From: Candidatus Bathyarchaeota archaeon
Lineage (GTDB): Archaea; Thermoproteota; Bathyarchaeia; Bathyarchaeales; DTEX01
Direction of reading: 5' to 3'
DNA length: 12,388 nucleotides
Assembly (NCBI GenBank): GCA_018397055.1
Contig: JAGTQS010000040.1
Coordinates: forward strand, 2,692 to 15,079
Positions 5,670-12,388 of the stretch are shown here, piece after piece (position 1 is the first letter of the stretch; every line of letters starts with the position of its first letter). Position numbers and translations under genes: made by a program. The notes beneath the pieces are model-generated. The model was not told the origin of the DNA. It saw only the letters and a list, made by a program, of their open reading frames with translations, and searched no databases.

Positions 5670-6473
5670 ATTGTCGCAAAAATGGGCGGCGACATCTTTA
5701 GTAAAGGGCTTAACGAAAGCCTTGCTAACGACATTAAAAAAATTGTTGAACGCGAGAAGCTTGTCATTGTGCATGGAGGTGGAGACGAGGTTACATCCAT
5801 AGCTGAGAAGCTTGGTAAACCTCAAACCTTCATCGTGTCTCCTGGCGGCGTAAAAAGCAGATACACTGATGCGGAAACCGTTGAAATTTTCACTATGGTT
5901 ATGGCGGGCAAAATCAACAAGACAATAGTCCGCTGGCTTCTAAGCAAAGGAGTAAAGGCTGTAGGCTTAGCTGGCTTAGATGCAGGAATGCTCAGAGCGG
6001 AACGTAAGAAAAAGCTTGTAATAGTCGACGAACACAACAGGAAACGAATAATAGACGGAGGATACACTGGGAAAATTTCCAAAGTTGACACCGAACTTAT
6101 CACTTACCTTGCTGAAAAAGGATTTGTTCCAGTTATTTCTCCAGTTGCCCTCGGAGAAGAATTTGAGTTTTTAAACGTGGATGCTGACAGGGCGGCTGGA
6201 CAAATCGCTGGAGCACTAAAGGCCAACAAAATTGTTTTTCTTACCGATGTCGAAGGGCTTCAATTGAAAGGCACTCTAGTAAGGATCTTGTCTATAAATG
6301 AGGCGGAAAAAGTTTTGCCAAAGATTGGTGCTGGAATGGACAAGAAAGTCTTAGCCTCCATCGAAGCATTAAAAGCCGGAGCAAAAGAGGCCATAATTTC
6401 TTCTGGTTTAGCTGTGGAACCCATTTCTGACGCATTATGCCACAAAAACGGAACAGTGATAACCTTTGAATGA
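5667..6473 (+). CDS. lysZ: LysZ: LysW-aminoadipate (glutamate) kinase, ArgB family
   Basis: LysZ phosphorylates the free side-chain carboxylate of the LysW-bound aminoadipate or glutamate using ATP. It is an amino-acid kinase homologous to N-acetylglutamate kinase. In 268 residues the motifs appear in order: AKMGGD at 4-9 with the ATP-binding Lys5, the HGGGDEV loop at 36-42, SRYTDAETVE at 64-73 (substrate Arg65), NVDADRAAGQIAGAL at 170-184, FLTDVEGL, and GAGMDKKV near the ATP-binding end. KMGGD replaces the more common KIGGS, a mild change. The start is TTG with a good RBS. Its stop overlaps the lysJ start by 8 bases, so the two are probably translated in a coupled way. Confidence 0.94.
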   Translation: MIVAKMGGDIFSKGLNESLANDIKKIVEREKLVIVHGGGDEVTSIAEKLGKPQTFIVSPGGVKSRYTDAETVEIFTMVMAGKINKTIVRWLLSKGVKAVGLAGLDAGMLRAERKKKLVIVDEHNRKRIIDGGYTGKISKVDTELITYLAEKGFVPVISPVALGEEFEFLNVDADRAAGQIAGALKANKIVFLTDVEGLQLKGTLVRILSINEAEKVLPKIGAGMDKKVLASIEALKAGAKEAIISSGLAVEPISDALCHKNGTVITFE

Positions 6474-7668
6474 GGCACAAATTAAAGCATCTGAAGACGC
6501 GTATTTGGCAAGGGTTTACCAAAAGTTTCCTGTTACCATCGTGAAGGGTAAGGGAGCAACGGTTTGGGACGTAAACGGGAAAGAATACATTGATTGTATG
6601 AGCAGTTATGGCGTAAGTCTGGTTGGTCACTGCCACCCGAAGGTTGTGGCTGCAATAAAAGAACAAAGTGAAAAGCTGATTTCATGCCACAGCTCATATT
6701 ACAACGACAAAAGAGCCGAATTGCTTCTGAAACTCGAAAAAATCGTTCCGAAAAAACTGAACAAGGTTTTCCTCTGCAACAGCGGAGCAGAATCAGTTGA
6801 ATGCGCCTTAAAGGCTGCTGTGAAGTACACTGGAAAAACCGAAATTATAAGTATGATGAGAGGTTTTCACGGAAAGACTCTTGGAGCCTTGTCTGCAACC
6901 TATAATCTAAAGTATCGAGGAGCCTTCCAGCAGCTTATGGACCAAAACTTCAAGTTTGTTCCGTTTGGTAAGGCGGAAAAAGTTTATGAAGCCATCACTG
7001 AAAAAACGGCGGCAGTAATAGTTGAGCCGGTTCAAGGAGAGGGCGGCATACACGTTGCTCCCGAAGGTTATTTAGAGGAGGTTAGAAAAATCTGCAACGA
7101 GAAAAATGTTATCCTCATATTCGACGAGGTTCAAACAGGGTTCGGACGAACAGGAAAAATGTGGGCTGGCGAACATTGGGGAGTTACGCCTGACGTAATG
7201 TGTGTTGCGAAATCGATGGGTGGAGGAATGCCGATTGGCGCCACAATTGCAAAGGAAGAGATAATGGATTCCCTTGAAGTGGGAGAGCATTCAAGCACCT
7301 TCGGTGGGAACCCTCTTGCTTGTGCAGCTGCATGTGCAACGATTGATGTAATCGTTGAAGAGAAATTAACGGAAAGAGCACGTTCACTCGGAGAGAGATT
7401 CAAAAAGATTCTGCAAGAAATGGTTGAGAGCCATCACGTTTTAAGAGAAGTTCGAGGCTTAGGCTTAATGATTGGGCTTGAATCAAGAACCTTCATCGGC
7501 GATGTGCTGTTAAAAGCTATTGAGAAAGGGTTACTGCTGCTGTATTCTGGGAAAAACATAATTCGCTTCCAGCCTCCTCTCGTCATTGAAATGGGCCAAT
7601 TAGAAAAGGCAGTTAAAATTTTGGACCCCATCATTGCTGAGGAAGATAAGAAAAATCTTAATGTATGA
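6466..7668 (+). CDS. lysJ: LysJ: LysW-aminoadipate semialdehyde (glutamate semialdehyde) aminotransferase
   Basis: This is a PLP-dependent class III aminotransferase of the ArgD/acetylornithine type. It converts the LysW-bound semialdehyde to LysW-gamma-lysine (or -ornithine), with glutamate as amino donor. The 400 residues show the expected motifs: NSGAESVECALKAA at 105-118, FHGKTLGALSAT at 134-145, EPVQGEGGI at 187-195 and IFDEVQTGFGRTG at 218-230 (cofactor Asp220). The Schiff-base lysine is Lys249 in VAKSMGGGMPIGA, and SSTFGGNPLACAAA completes the set. Translation starts at a TTG at 6466 inside the end of lysZ; GTGAT (6456-6460) may serve as RBS, and no in-frame ATG precedes the conserved core. 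A T run at 7674-7680 follows the stop, but lysK begins only about 20-35 bases on and probably belongs to the same unit. Confidence 0.94.
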   Translation: MNEAQIKASEDAYLARVYQKFPVTIVKGKGATVWDVNGKEYIDCMSSYGVSLVGHCHPKVVAAIKEQSEKLISCHSSYYNDKRAELLLKLEKIVPKKLNKVFLCNSGAESVECALKAAVKYTGKTEIISMMRGFHGKTLGALSATYNLKYRGAFQQLMDQNFKFVPFGKAEKVYEAITEKTAAVIVEPVQGEGGIHVAPEGYLEEVRKICNEKNVILIFDEVQTGFGRTGKMWAGEHWGVTPDVMCVAKSMGGGMPIGATIAKEEIMDSLEVGEHSSTFGGNPLACAAACATIDVIVEEKLTERARSLGERFKKILQEMVESHHVLREVRGLGLMIGLESRTFIGDVLLKAIEKGLLLLYSGKNIIRFQPPLVIEMGQLEKAVKILDPIIAEEDKKNLNV

Positions 7669-7673
7669 TGAAA

Positions 7674-7680
7674 TTTTTTT
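7674..7680 (+). terminator. T run between lysJ and lysK (weak or internal signal)
   Basis: Seven T follow the lysJ stop by 5 bases, and the adjoining TTTATATGGG resembles a TATA box. It could reduce transcription into lysK or provide lysK with its own promoter. No hairpin is associated with it. Confidence 0.3.
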
Positions 7681-7704
7681 ATATGGGATATGGAGTTTAA
7701 ACGC

Positions 7705-8814
7705 ATGGACAACGAAGCCTCGATTCGGCTACTTCAAGACATGCTTGAAATCTACAGTCCAAGTGGAAAAGAACAAAAGTTAGCGAATTTCCTAAAAGAT
7801 GAGATTGCTAATCTAGGCTTTGAAAACGTTCGCACTGACGACGCAGGAAACATTTATGGAGAAATAGGTTCAGGAAGCCCAAGCATTCTTCTTTGTGGAC
7901 ACATGGATACCGTTGCAGGTTGGATTCCAATAAAAAGAGAAGAGGATTTGCTGTATGGAAGGGGAGCTGTCGACGCGAAGTCTTCTTTAGCAGCAATGAT
8001 TTCAGCATCTCAAACCCTAAAACCTATTAGGAAGACGGGTAAAGTTATTGTCGCAGGCGTTGTTGAAGAGGAGAGCACCGCCAATGGAATTCGCCAGTTG
8101 CTTCGTGAAAACTTGGATGTAAACTATGCAATTTTTGGTGAACCAAGCGGCGTAAAGAACATTACATTTGCTTACAAAGGTAGAGTCAGCCTAAAAATAA
8201 AATTTCAAACAACATCAGGCCACATTGGAGCCCAACATCTACTTGACAATGCTGTTGAAAAAGCCTTTGAACTTTGGAACGAAATTAAGACCGAATTGAA
8301 TGATAAGTGGAGCCAAAATGGAATTTTCGACTCGGTTACTACTTGTTTGGTTAAAATCAGAAGTCAAAGAACCTCTGGCGGCGTCCCAGATGTTTGTTTT
8401 TTAGATTTTGACCTTAGGTTGCCACCTTATGTAACAACCGATCAAAGCATCAAAGCAGTCAGAGATGTTTTCACAAAATATAAAGAGAAGAATCCGAACG
8501 TCTCAATTTCTCACCACGTTGTAGACAGGATTGAGCCTTTTATGGCGGACAAGAACACGCTTTTAATGAAAGCCCTTGAAAGAGCGATATTGGAAACCGT
8601 TGGGGAACCTTTCAAGTTTCTTAAGAAGACGGGGACAGGTGACATGAACATTTTTGGAGCCGAAGTGAAGGTTCCTGTCGCAACATATGGACCGGGCGAT
8701 TCAAGTCTAAGTCACACGGAAAACGAACGAATCAAACTTTCAGAGTACCTAACAAGCATTCAAGTTTATAAAAGGGCAATTGAGCACCTCTTTTCATGGC
8801 ATAAACATGCATAG
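7705..8814 (+). CDS. lysK: LysK: LysW-lysine (ornithine) carboxypeptidase, M20 family
   Basis: LysK cleaves the bond between the LysW C-terminal Glu and the finished amino acid, releasing lysine or ornithine and recycling the carrier. It is a zinc/cobalt-dependent M20 peptidase related to ArgE/DapE. Visible in about 369 residues are GHMDTV (metal His and catalytic-region Asp), GRGAVDAKS (bridging Asp), VVEEES (catalytic Glu and metal Glu), GEPSG (metal Glu) and SLSHTENE near the C-terminus (metal His). A dimerisation lid lies between them (SGHIGAQHLLDNAVEKAF). I prefer the ATG at 7705 because GGAG (7692-7695) is 9 bases upstream; the in-frame ATG at 7690 would add MEFKR and lacks an RBS at a good distance. 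This is the last gene of the LysW cluster and is followed by a T run. Confidence 0.93.
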   Translation: MDNEASIRLLQDMLEIYSPSGKEQKLANFLKDEIANLGFENVRTDDAGNIYGEIGSGSPSILLCGHMDTVAGWIPIKREEDLLYGRGAVDAKSSLAAMISASQTLKPIRKTGKVIVAGVVEEESTANGIRQLLRENLDVNYAIFGEPSGVKNITFAYKGRVSLKIKFQTTSGHIGAQHLLDNAVEKAFELWNEIKTELNDKWSQNGIFDSVTTCLVKIRSQRTSGGVPDVCFLDFDLRLPPYVTTDQSIKAVRDVFTKYKEKNPNVSISHHVVDRIEPFMADKNTLLMKALERAILETVGEPFKFLKKTGTGDMNIFGAEVKVPVATYGPGDSSLSHTENERIKLSEYLTSIQVYKRAIEHLFSWHKHA

Positions 8815-8820
8815 AACTGC

Positions 8821-8843
8821 TTTTTTCATAATTGAACATTATG
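8821..8843 (+). terminator. T run plus small hairpin after lysK
   Basis: Six T (8821-8826) follow the lysK stop by 6 bases, then CATAAT-TGAAC-ATTATG (8827-8843) can form a 6-base stem. The T run is the likely end of the operon. The stem is A/T-rich and weak, so its role is uncertain. Confidence 0.45.
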
Positions 8844-8930
8844 CTGGCATCGGGGAAAAAGCTAAACCTTTTAGCCTTCTTGCGTTCCATGACTGTATAG
8901 AGTGGAGTCTTCAGTTGTGAGGTTAAGTGG

Positions 8931-9905
8931 ATGGCAGCTATTTTTCCAATTCAAGACGAAAACAGGCCTTCACGAAAACCGTTTGTTAACTGGGGACTCG
9001 TAGCAATCAACGTGGCAGTTTTTCTTTTTCTCTTTTTTCAGCCGTATCGTCAGTACGATTATTTTTACACGTTTGGTGCCGTTCCCTCTGACATTATTCA
9101 GGGAAAAAACTTTTGGACCTTGGTTACACACATGTTTTTTCATGCTGACATGTGGCACATAATAGGAAACATGATTTTCCTCTGGGTTTTTGGCGATAAT
9201 GTTGAAGACACTTTTGGTCACGTGAAGTACTTGCTTTTTTACCTCTCAGGAGGAATATTTGCAGAGTTCACTCACATTGCATCGGCGTTAATTTCACAAC
9301 AAATGAACATGGGGCAAAATCTCTTTATTCCGACAATCGGAGCATCGGGAGCTATTGCATCAGTGTTGGGTGCTTATATTATTCTTTTTCCGCACGCTCG
9401 GATAAAAACCGTTGTCTACGTGATCTATATAATATCGTTTACGAGTATCCCCGCTTTCTACTATCTTGGATTTTGGTTCATCTACCAAGTTTTAATGGGG
9501 CTGGGTATGTTCATCGGCACATCTTCTTCTGTGGCATTCTGGGCTCATGTAGGAGGTTTCATTTTTGGGTTGGTTGTCATGAAAGTTGTGGGCGTTGAAA
9601 AGATGAGAAAAAGATATCTTATGCGTAGGGAACAGCCAGTGTCGACGGTTTCTACTCCTCTAGTCGTTACGCCGCTTGTGGATGTTATAGTGGATGAAGA
9701 CAGAGTCACAATACTGGCTAATATGCCTGGTTTAGATCCACGTAACATTAAGATCGAAGTTTCTGAAAGTTTGGTTGTTATATCTGCGGAATATGTGGAT
9801 TTGAGGTTTTACAAACAAATCGTTCTTCCAGTTAGGGTCATACCTAGAGTTGAAAATGCACTTTACAACAACGGCGTACTAAGCTTTTCATTACCTAGGA
9901 TGTGA
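8931..9905 (+). CDS. Rhomboid intramembrane serine protease fused to an Hsp20/alpha-crystallin domain
   Basis: This 324-residue membrane protein has two modules. Residues 20-220 form a six-helix rhomboid protease, which cuts substrates within or next to the membrane. TM1 is near 21-36. HIIGN at 76-80 gives the HxxxN oxyanion residues, with WVFGDNVEDTFG at 85-96. The nucleophile is Ser139 in IGASGAI and the catalytic His is 206 in WAHVGGFIFG. KMRKRYLMRR (224-233) follows the last helix and, by the positive-inside rule, puts the C-terminus in the cytoplasm. Residues 249-324 resemble an Hsp20 domain: VDVIVDEDRVTILANMPGLD, KIEVSESLVVISAEY, IVLPVRV and ALYNNGVLSFSLP. It is compact, with a very short loop after SAEY and no IxI tail. 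GTGAGG (8917-8922) is the RBS. The frame is continuous, with no sign of a join between two genes. Confidence 0.88.
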   Translation: MAAIFPIQDENRPSRKPFVNWGLVAINVAVFLFLFFQPYRQYDYFYTFGAVPSDIIQGKNFWTLVTHMFFHADMWHIIGNMIFLWVFGDNVEDTFGHVKYLLFYLSGGIFAEFTHIASALISQQMNMGQNLFIPTIGASGAIASVLGAYIILFPHARIKTVVYVIYIISFTSIPAFYYLGFWFIYQVLMGLGMFIGTSSSVAFWAHVGGFIFGLVVMKVVGVEKMRKRYLMRREQPVSTVSTPLVVTPLVDVIVDEDRVTILANMPGLDPRNIKIEVSESLVVISAEYVDLRFYKQIVLPVRVIPRVENALYNNGVLSFSLPRM

Positions 9906-9933
9906 AGCAATTATTCTGCATTTGAATGTGGAA

Positions 9934-12388
9934 TTATCTTATTGTGATTTTCAATGTTTGGCCTTTCTTTATTGAAATTGAACCCAAGATAACCTCTATG
10001 CTCTTTTTATCTCTTTTCACATCAACCATAATCTTTTTGTTGTCTAACGTGGCTTCGGCGATGTTTCTTTTTGCGTTAACTTTGGGAAGTTCAAGAGTAT
10101 CTAAGTTTAATGAGCCATATTTAAGCTCTAAATTGAATGTAGCTTCATTATCGCCAATTTTATGAGCGTATAATCCCCAACCCGTTGCTGTTGAAAAAAA
10201 GGTTCTAAAGTCTTTTTGGTATATTTTTGGCACAAATCCTAACCGTTTTTTAGACGCTAAACATTTGTATCCTGTCAACGCTAGTAAAAGAGCGTAGCTT
10301 GCCATCGAACGGGCGTAATGGTGACCACACTCAAATTCGTCCCAAGGATTTCGCCTATCTCCCCTATGACGGTCACGTACACCTTTAGATATGCTTAATC
10401 CTTCCTTTATCATTCCTTCATAAATCATGTGACTAGCAACTTGATATTCTATGCCACACCAAACTTCATCAGCAAAATAGAAAGCATATCCAGGACGTTC
10501 TCCTCTTGGCCATGTGCAGATTACCAGACCAGCCTCGTCATTAACTGCGTAAATCCTTAAAAGACATGGGTGGTTTGACAGATCAGGCTTCCAATTATAC
10601 TTGAATATTGAACGTAACGCTTTTTTGACGTTAGTCGGCTTATAAAGGTATCCCAAATCAAGCATATGCAAATACCATTGACCTATCATTTGATCTGAAA
10701 GGCACCCTTTCCCAAACTGCCATTTTGGCCACTCCTTGAAAATATCATCCTTGCCATGTTTTTCTGTTAACTCTTGATAGTGTTTAGGCCAGATCAAGTG
10801 CGCATTTGGATTAACTTTTTGCTCATAATATTCGCCGTTGAAAAGGTTTTCATCCATCCATCTTGAGCCCTTTTTAAAAATTCTGAGATATTTTCGAGCC
10901 TCCTCTTTTTCGCCAAAATGTTCTGCTATTTTTTGCGCAGCTCGCAAAGCAGCAAGATATAGGCTTCCCATCATCGTGTTCGGTCCGTAAAACTCAATGT
11001 CATAAGTATTGTGCTGCATTCCCTCCATGACGCCGTCTCTATCAGCATCCCAGTACTTCCAAGCGAACTCTATCAGCTTCTTGGCGGTAGGCCAGACAGA
11101 CCTTAACCACCTCTCATCTCCTGATATCAGCCATTCACGATAAACCTGAAGAACCGTACCCATCTGGCCGTCCGCAGCTGGATGAAAGTATGGTTTAGCC
11201 TTGGTTCCTAAGGGCAAGGGCATACGGAAGGTCATGAAACCATCATTTTCAACCGAATTGGCAAAATGCGCCTCCAACATGGACCTTTGAAGATTTGGAA
11301 AAAGGTAAGGTAGAGCTTGGGCATAATTCCAAACATGAGTACATGAACCTTCACAACAGCCGCAAGTGTTGCTGGAGCCTTCAAATCCGTAAAAAGTCCC
11401 ATCTTCAAGCCGAAGACAAGTCGTTGACTTTAAAGTGGAAAGCTGGGAACTAACCGCGTCCAGAACATGAGCGGGTAATGTTGAAGAAAATAATAGGTTC
11501 CTAAACAGCCTTGTCTCTTCTAAGAGACGTTCAAAGTTTAGAGATGAGTACTTAGCGACGTCCCATGCGTCCTTCCATAGGGTTGCGTAGTAGTTTTTCC
11601 AAACAGCTTTTTTATGCTTACCAGAACCAGCCCAGAACTGTTCGTAATTTGGGAAATGCCAGGCGAGAATGAAAACAACTTGGGCTTTTCCCCGTGGCTC
11701 AATAGTTATATTAACTGCCACGGTTCCAGTATCAGTGCCGCCGGCTTCTTTCGGTAAACACCCTTCTGGACTATTAAGTATTTCCCAAAACTTAGATAAC
11801 CTTGCGTCTTTCCAGCGAGTCCAGACTGACGAGTTGAGACTGGTTGTTGCGAGAACCATTGAACCATATTTTGGCGACTCAACTGAAACCTTAGCATTAG
11901 TAAGATAGAGGCCAGTGATTTGGCCTTCTTTTCTCGCTTCGTTAACTCGTCCGTCGGAACCTTGATCACCAATTATGTTGGTTAGATTGCCATATACTGT
12001 TGCTGAAATTTTCTTGTCACTGGTATTTTCAAAATTGTAAATAAAGAATGCAACAGGAATGCTTGAATCTTTGTCATTCAAAGGAATAAAGGGATTAAAG
12101 GCTTCTAAAATAACCCTGACAGGAACATCAGGGTCTTCCAGTTTCAAAGTAGCAATTGGGAATGTTCCAATAAATGTTGCCTTTCTAAAATGTGGCAACC
12201 CTTGACCAAGTTCATTTTTATCATGAGAAGAAACAAGTGAGTGTCCTTCGCCAACGTAAGAACCGCCAACTGGTCCTTGCAGTACCTTGATTATCGAGGG
12301 TTTTTCAGGCGTATTAACTCTTAATGTAAAGAAGGCGCGTGGAACAACAAATCCTTTGGCTGGCTTATTCATGATTTCCCAGTCTCGA
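9934..12388 (-). CDS. GH116 beta-glycosidase (beta-glucosidase/beta-xylosidase type), 5' end outside the window
   Basis: This is a glycoside hydrolase of family GH116, related to GBA2 and to the Sulfolobus enzyme SSO1353, which acts retentively on beta-glucosides and beta-xylosides. Counting from the ATG at 12372, an N-terminal beta-sandwich covers about 1-290 (ILEAFNPFIPLND at 88-100) and an (alpha/alpha)6 catalytic domain about 290-700. Glu331 in YGFEGSS is the expected nucleophile and Asp458 in HNTYDIEFYGPN the acid/base. Their spacing of 127 residues equals that between the residues I recall for SSO1353 (E335, D462). CGCCEGSCTHVWNYAQA (337-353) is a family landmark. The ATG at 12372 is internal: the upstream codons read RDWEI, continuing into MNKPAKG, the conserved family segment. 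No signal peptide can be judged. A short beta tail (about 720-812) ends the protein. It converges on the rhomboid gene 28 bases away. Confidence 0.92.
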   Translation of the reverse strand, partial: RDWEIMNKPAKGFVVPRAFFTLRVNTPEKPSIIKVLQGPVGGSYVGEGHSLVSSHDKNELGQGLPHFRKATFIGTFPIATLKLEDPDVPVRVILEAFNPFIPLNDKDSSIPVAFFIYNFENTSDKKISATVYGNLTNIIGDQGSDGRVNEARKEGQITGLYLTNAKVSVESPKYGSMVLATTSLNSSVWTRWKDARLSKFWEILNSPEGCLPKEAGGTDTGTVAVNITIEPRGKAQVVFILAWHFPNYEQFWAGSGKHKKAVWKNYYATLWKDAWDVAKYSSLNFERLLEETRLFRNLLFSSTLPAHVLDAVSSQLSTLKSTTCLRLEDGTFYGFEGSSNTCGCCEGSCTHVWNYAQALPYLFPNLQRSMLEAHFANSVENDGFMTFRMPLPLGTKAKPYFHPAADGQMGTVLQVYREWLISGDERWLRSVWPTAKKLIEFAWKYWDADRDGVMEGMQHNTYDIEFYGPNTMMGSLYLAALRAAQKIAEHFGEKEEARKYLRIFKKGSRWMDENLFNGEYYEQKVNPNAHLIWPKHYQELTEKHGKDDIFKEWPKWQFGKGCLSDQMIGQWYLHMLDLGYLYKPTNVKKALRSIFKYNWKPDLSNHPCLLRIYAVNDEAGLVICTWPRGERPGYAFYFADEVWCGIEYQVASHMIYEGMIKEGLSISKGVRDRHRGDRRNPWDEFECGHHYARSMASYALLLALTGYKCLASKKRLGFVPKIYQKDFRTFFSTATGWGLYAHKIGDNEATFNLELKYGSLNLDTLELPKVNAKRNIAEATLDNKKIMVDVKRDKKSIEVILGSISIKKGQTLKITIR

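Noticed and set aside
5462..5800. Minus-strand ORF of 112 codons
   Set aside because: It is antisense across the lysY-lysZ junction, both of which have full family motifs; its Ser/Pro/Cys-rich composition is typical of a shadow frame.
6292..6666. Minus-strand ORF of 124 codons
   Set aside because: It is antisense to the lysZ end and lysJ start, with no recognisable domain or promoter.
7666..7672. C box (ATGATGA) of a C/D box sRNA
   Set aside because: No CTGA D box at a suitable distance and no C'/D' pair; the string overlaps the lysJ stop region by chance.
8861..8875. GCTAAA-CCT-TTTAGC hairpin upstream of the rhomboid gene
   Set aside because: A 6-base stem with a 3-base loop and no T run or promoter relation; short stems like this are expected by chance in AT-rich DNA.
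9926..10165. Plus-strand ORF of 79 codons with hydrophobic stretches
   Set aside because: It lies entirely antisense to the GH116 coding region, has no RBS, and its hydrophobicity comes from the reverse reading of charged codons.

Overview
The window reads as chromosomal DNA from an archaeon. The evidence is a complete LysW-carrier lysine/ornithine biosynthesis cluster, an Lrp/AsnC regulator, an AK6/Fap7-type kinase, a DUF2148 ferredoxin-like protein, archaeal TATA boxes about 25 bases ahead of start codons (leaderless style), and frequent TTG starts. A member of the Bathyarchaeia or a related TACK lineage fits the gene content and moderately low GC, but that placement is inference. I see no tRNA, rRNA, CRISPR array, insertion sequence or phage gene.

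Layout. Bases 1-674 hold the 3' end of a sensor histidine kinase. Bases 747-1082 encode a small PD-(D/E)xK nuclease-like protein. After a 229-base AT-rich spacer with a direct and inverted repeat comes a DUF2148 protein (1312-1881). It converges on an AK6/Fap7-like kinase (1914-2528, minus). A short unrecognised ORF (2719-2907) follows and converges on an Lrp/AsnC regulator (2935-3399, minus).

The centre of the window is one operon, 3536-8814, transcribed away from the Lrp gene: lysW, lysX, lysY (argC-like), lysZ (argB-like), lysJ (argD-like) and lysK (argE-like). LysW is a small acidic carrier. LysX joins 2-aminoadipate (or glutamate) to its C-terminal Glu. LysZ phosphorylates the side-chain carboxylate, LysY reduces it to the aldehyde, LysJ transaminates it, and LysK releases lysine (or ornithine) and frees LysW. 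Genes are 6-21 bases apart or overlap. The 136-base gap between the Lrp gene and lysW carries a promoter on each strand and a strong palindrome, which suggests a LysM-like local control circuit.

Downstream, 8931-9905 encodes a six-helix rhomboid intramembrane serine protease joined in one frame to a compact Hsp20/alpha-crystallin domain, the most unusual architecture here. It converges on a GH116 glycoside hydrolase (minus strand) that runs off the right edge of the window. Its apparent ATG at 12372 is internal, because conserved family sequence continues upstream of it to the last base.
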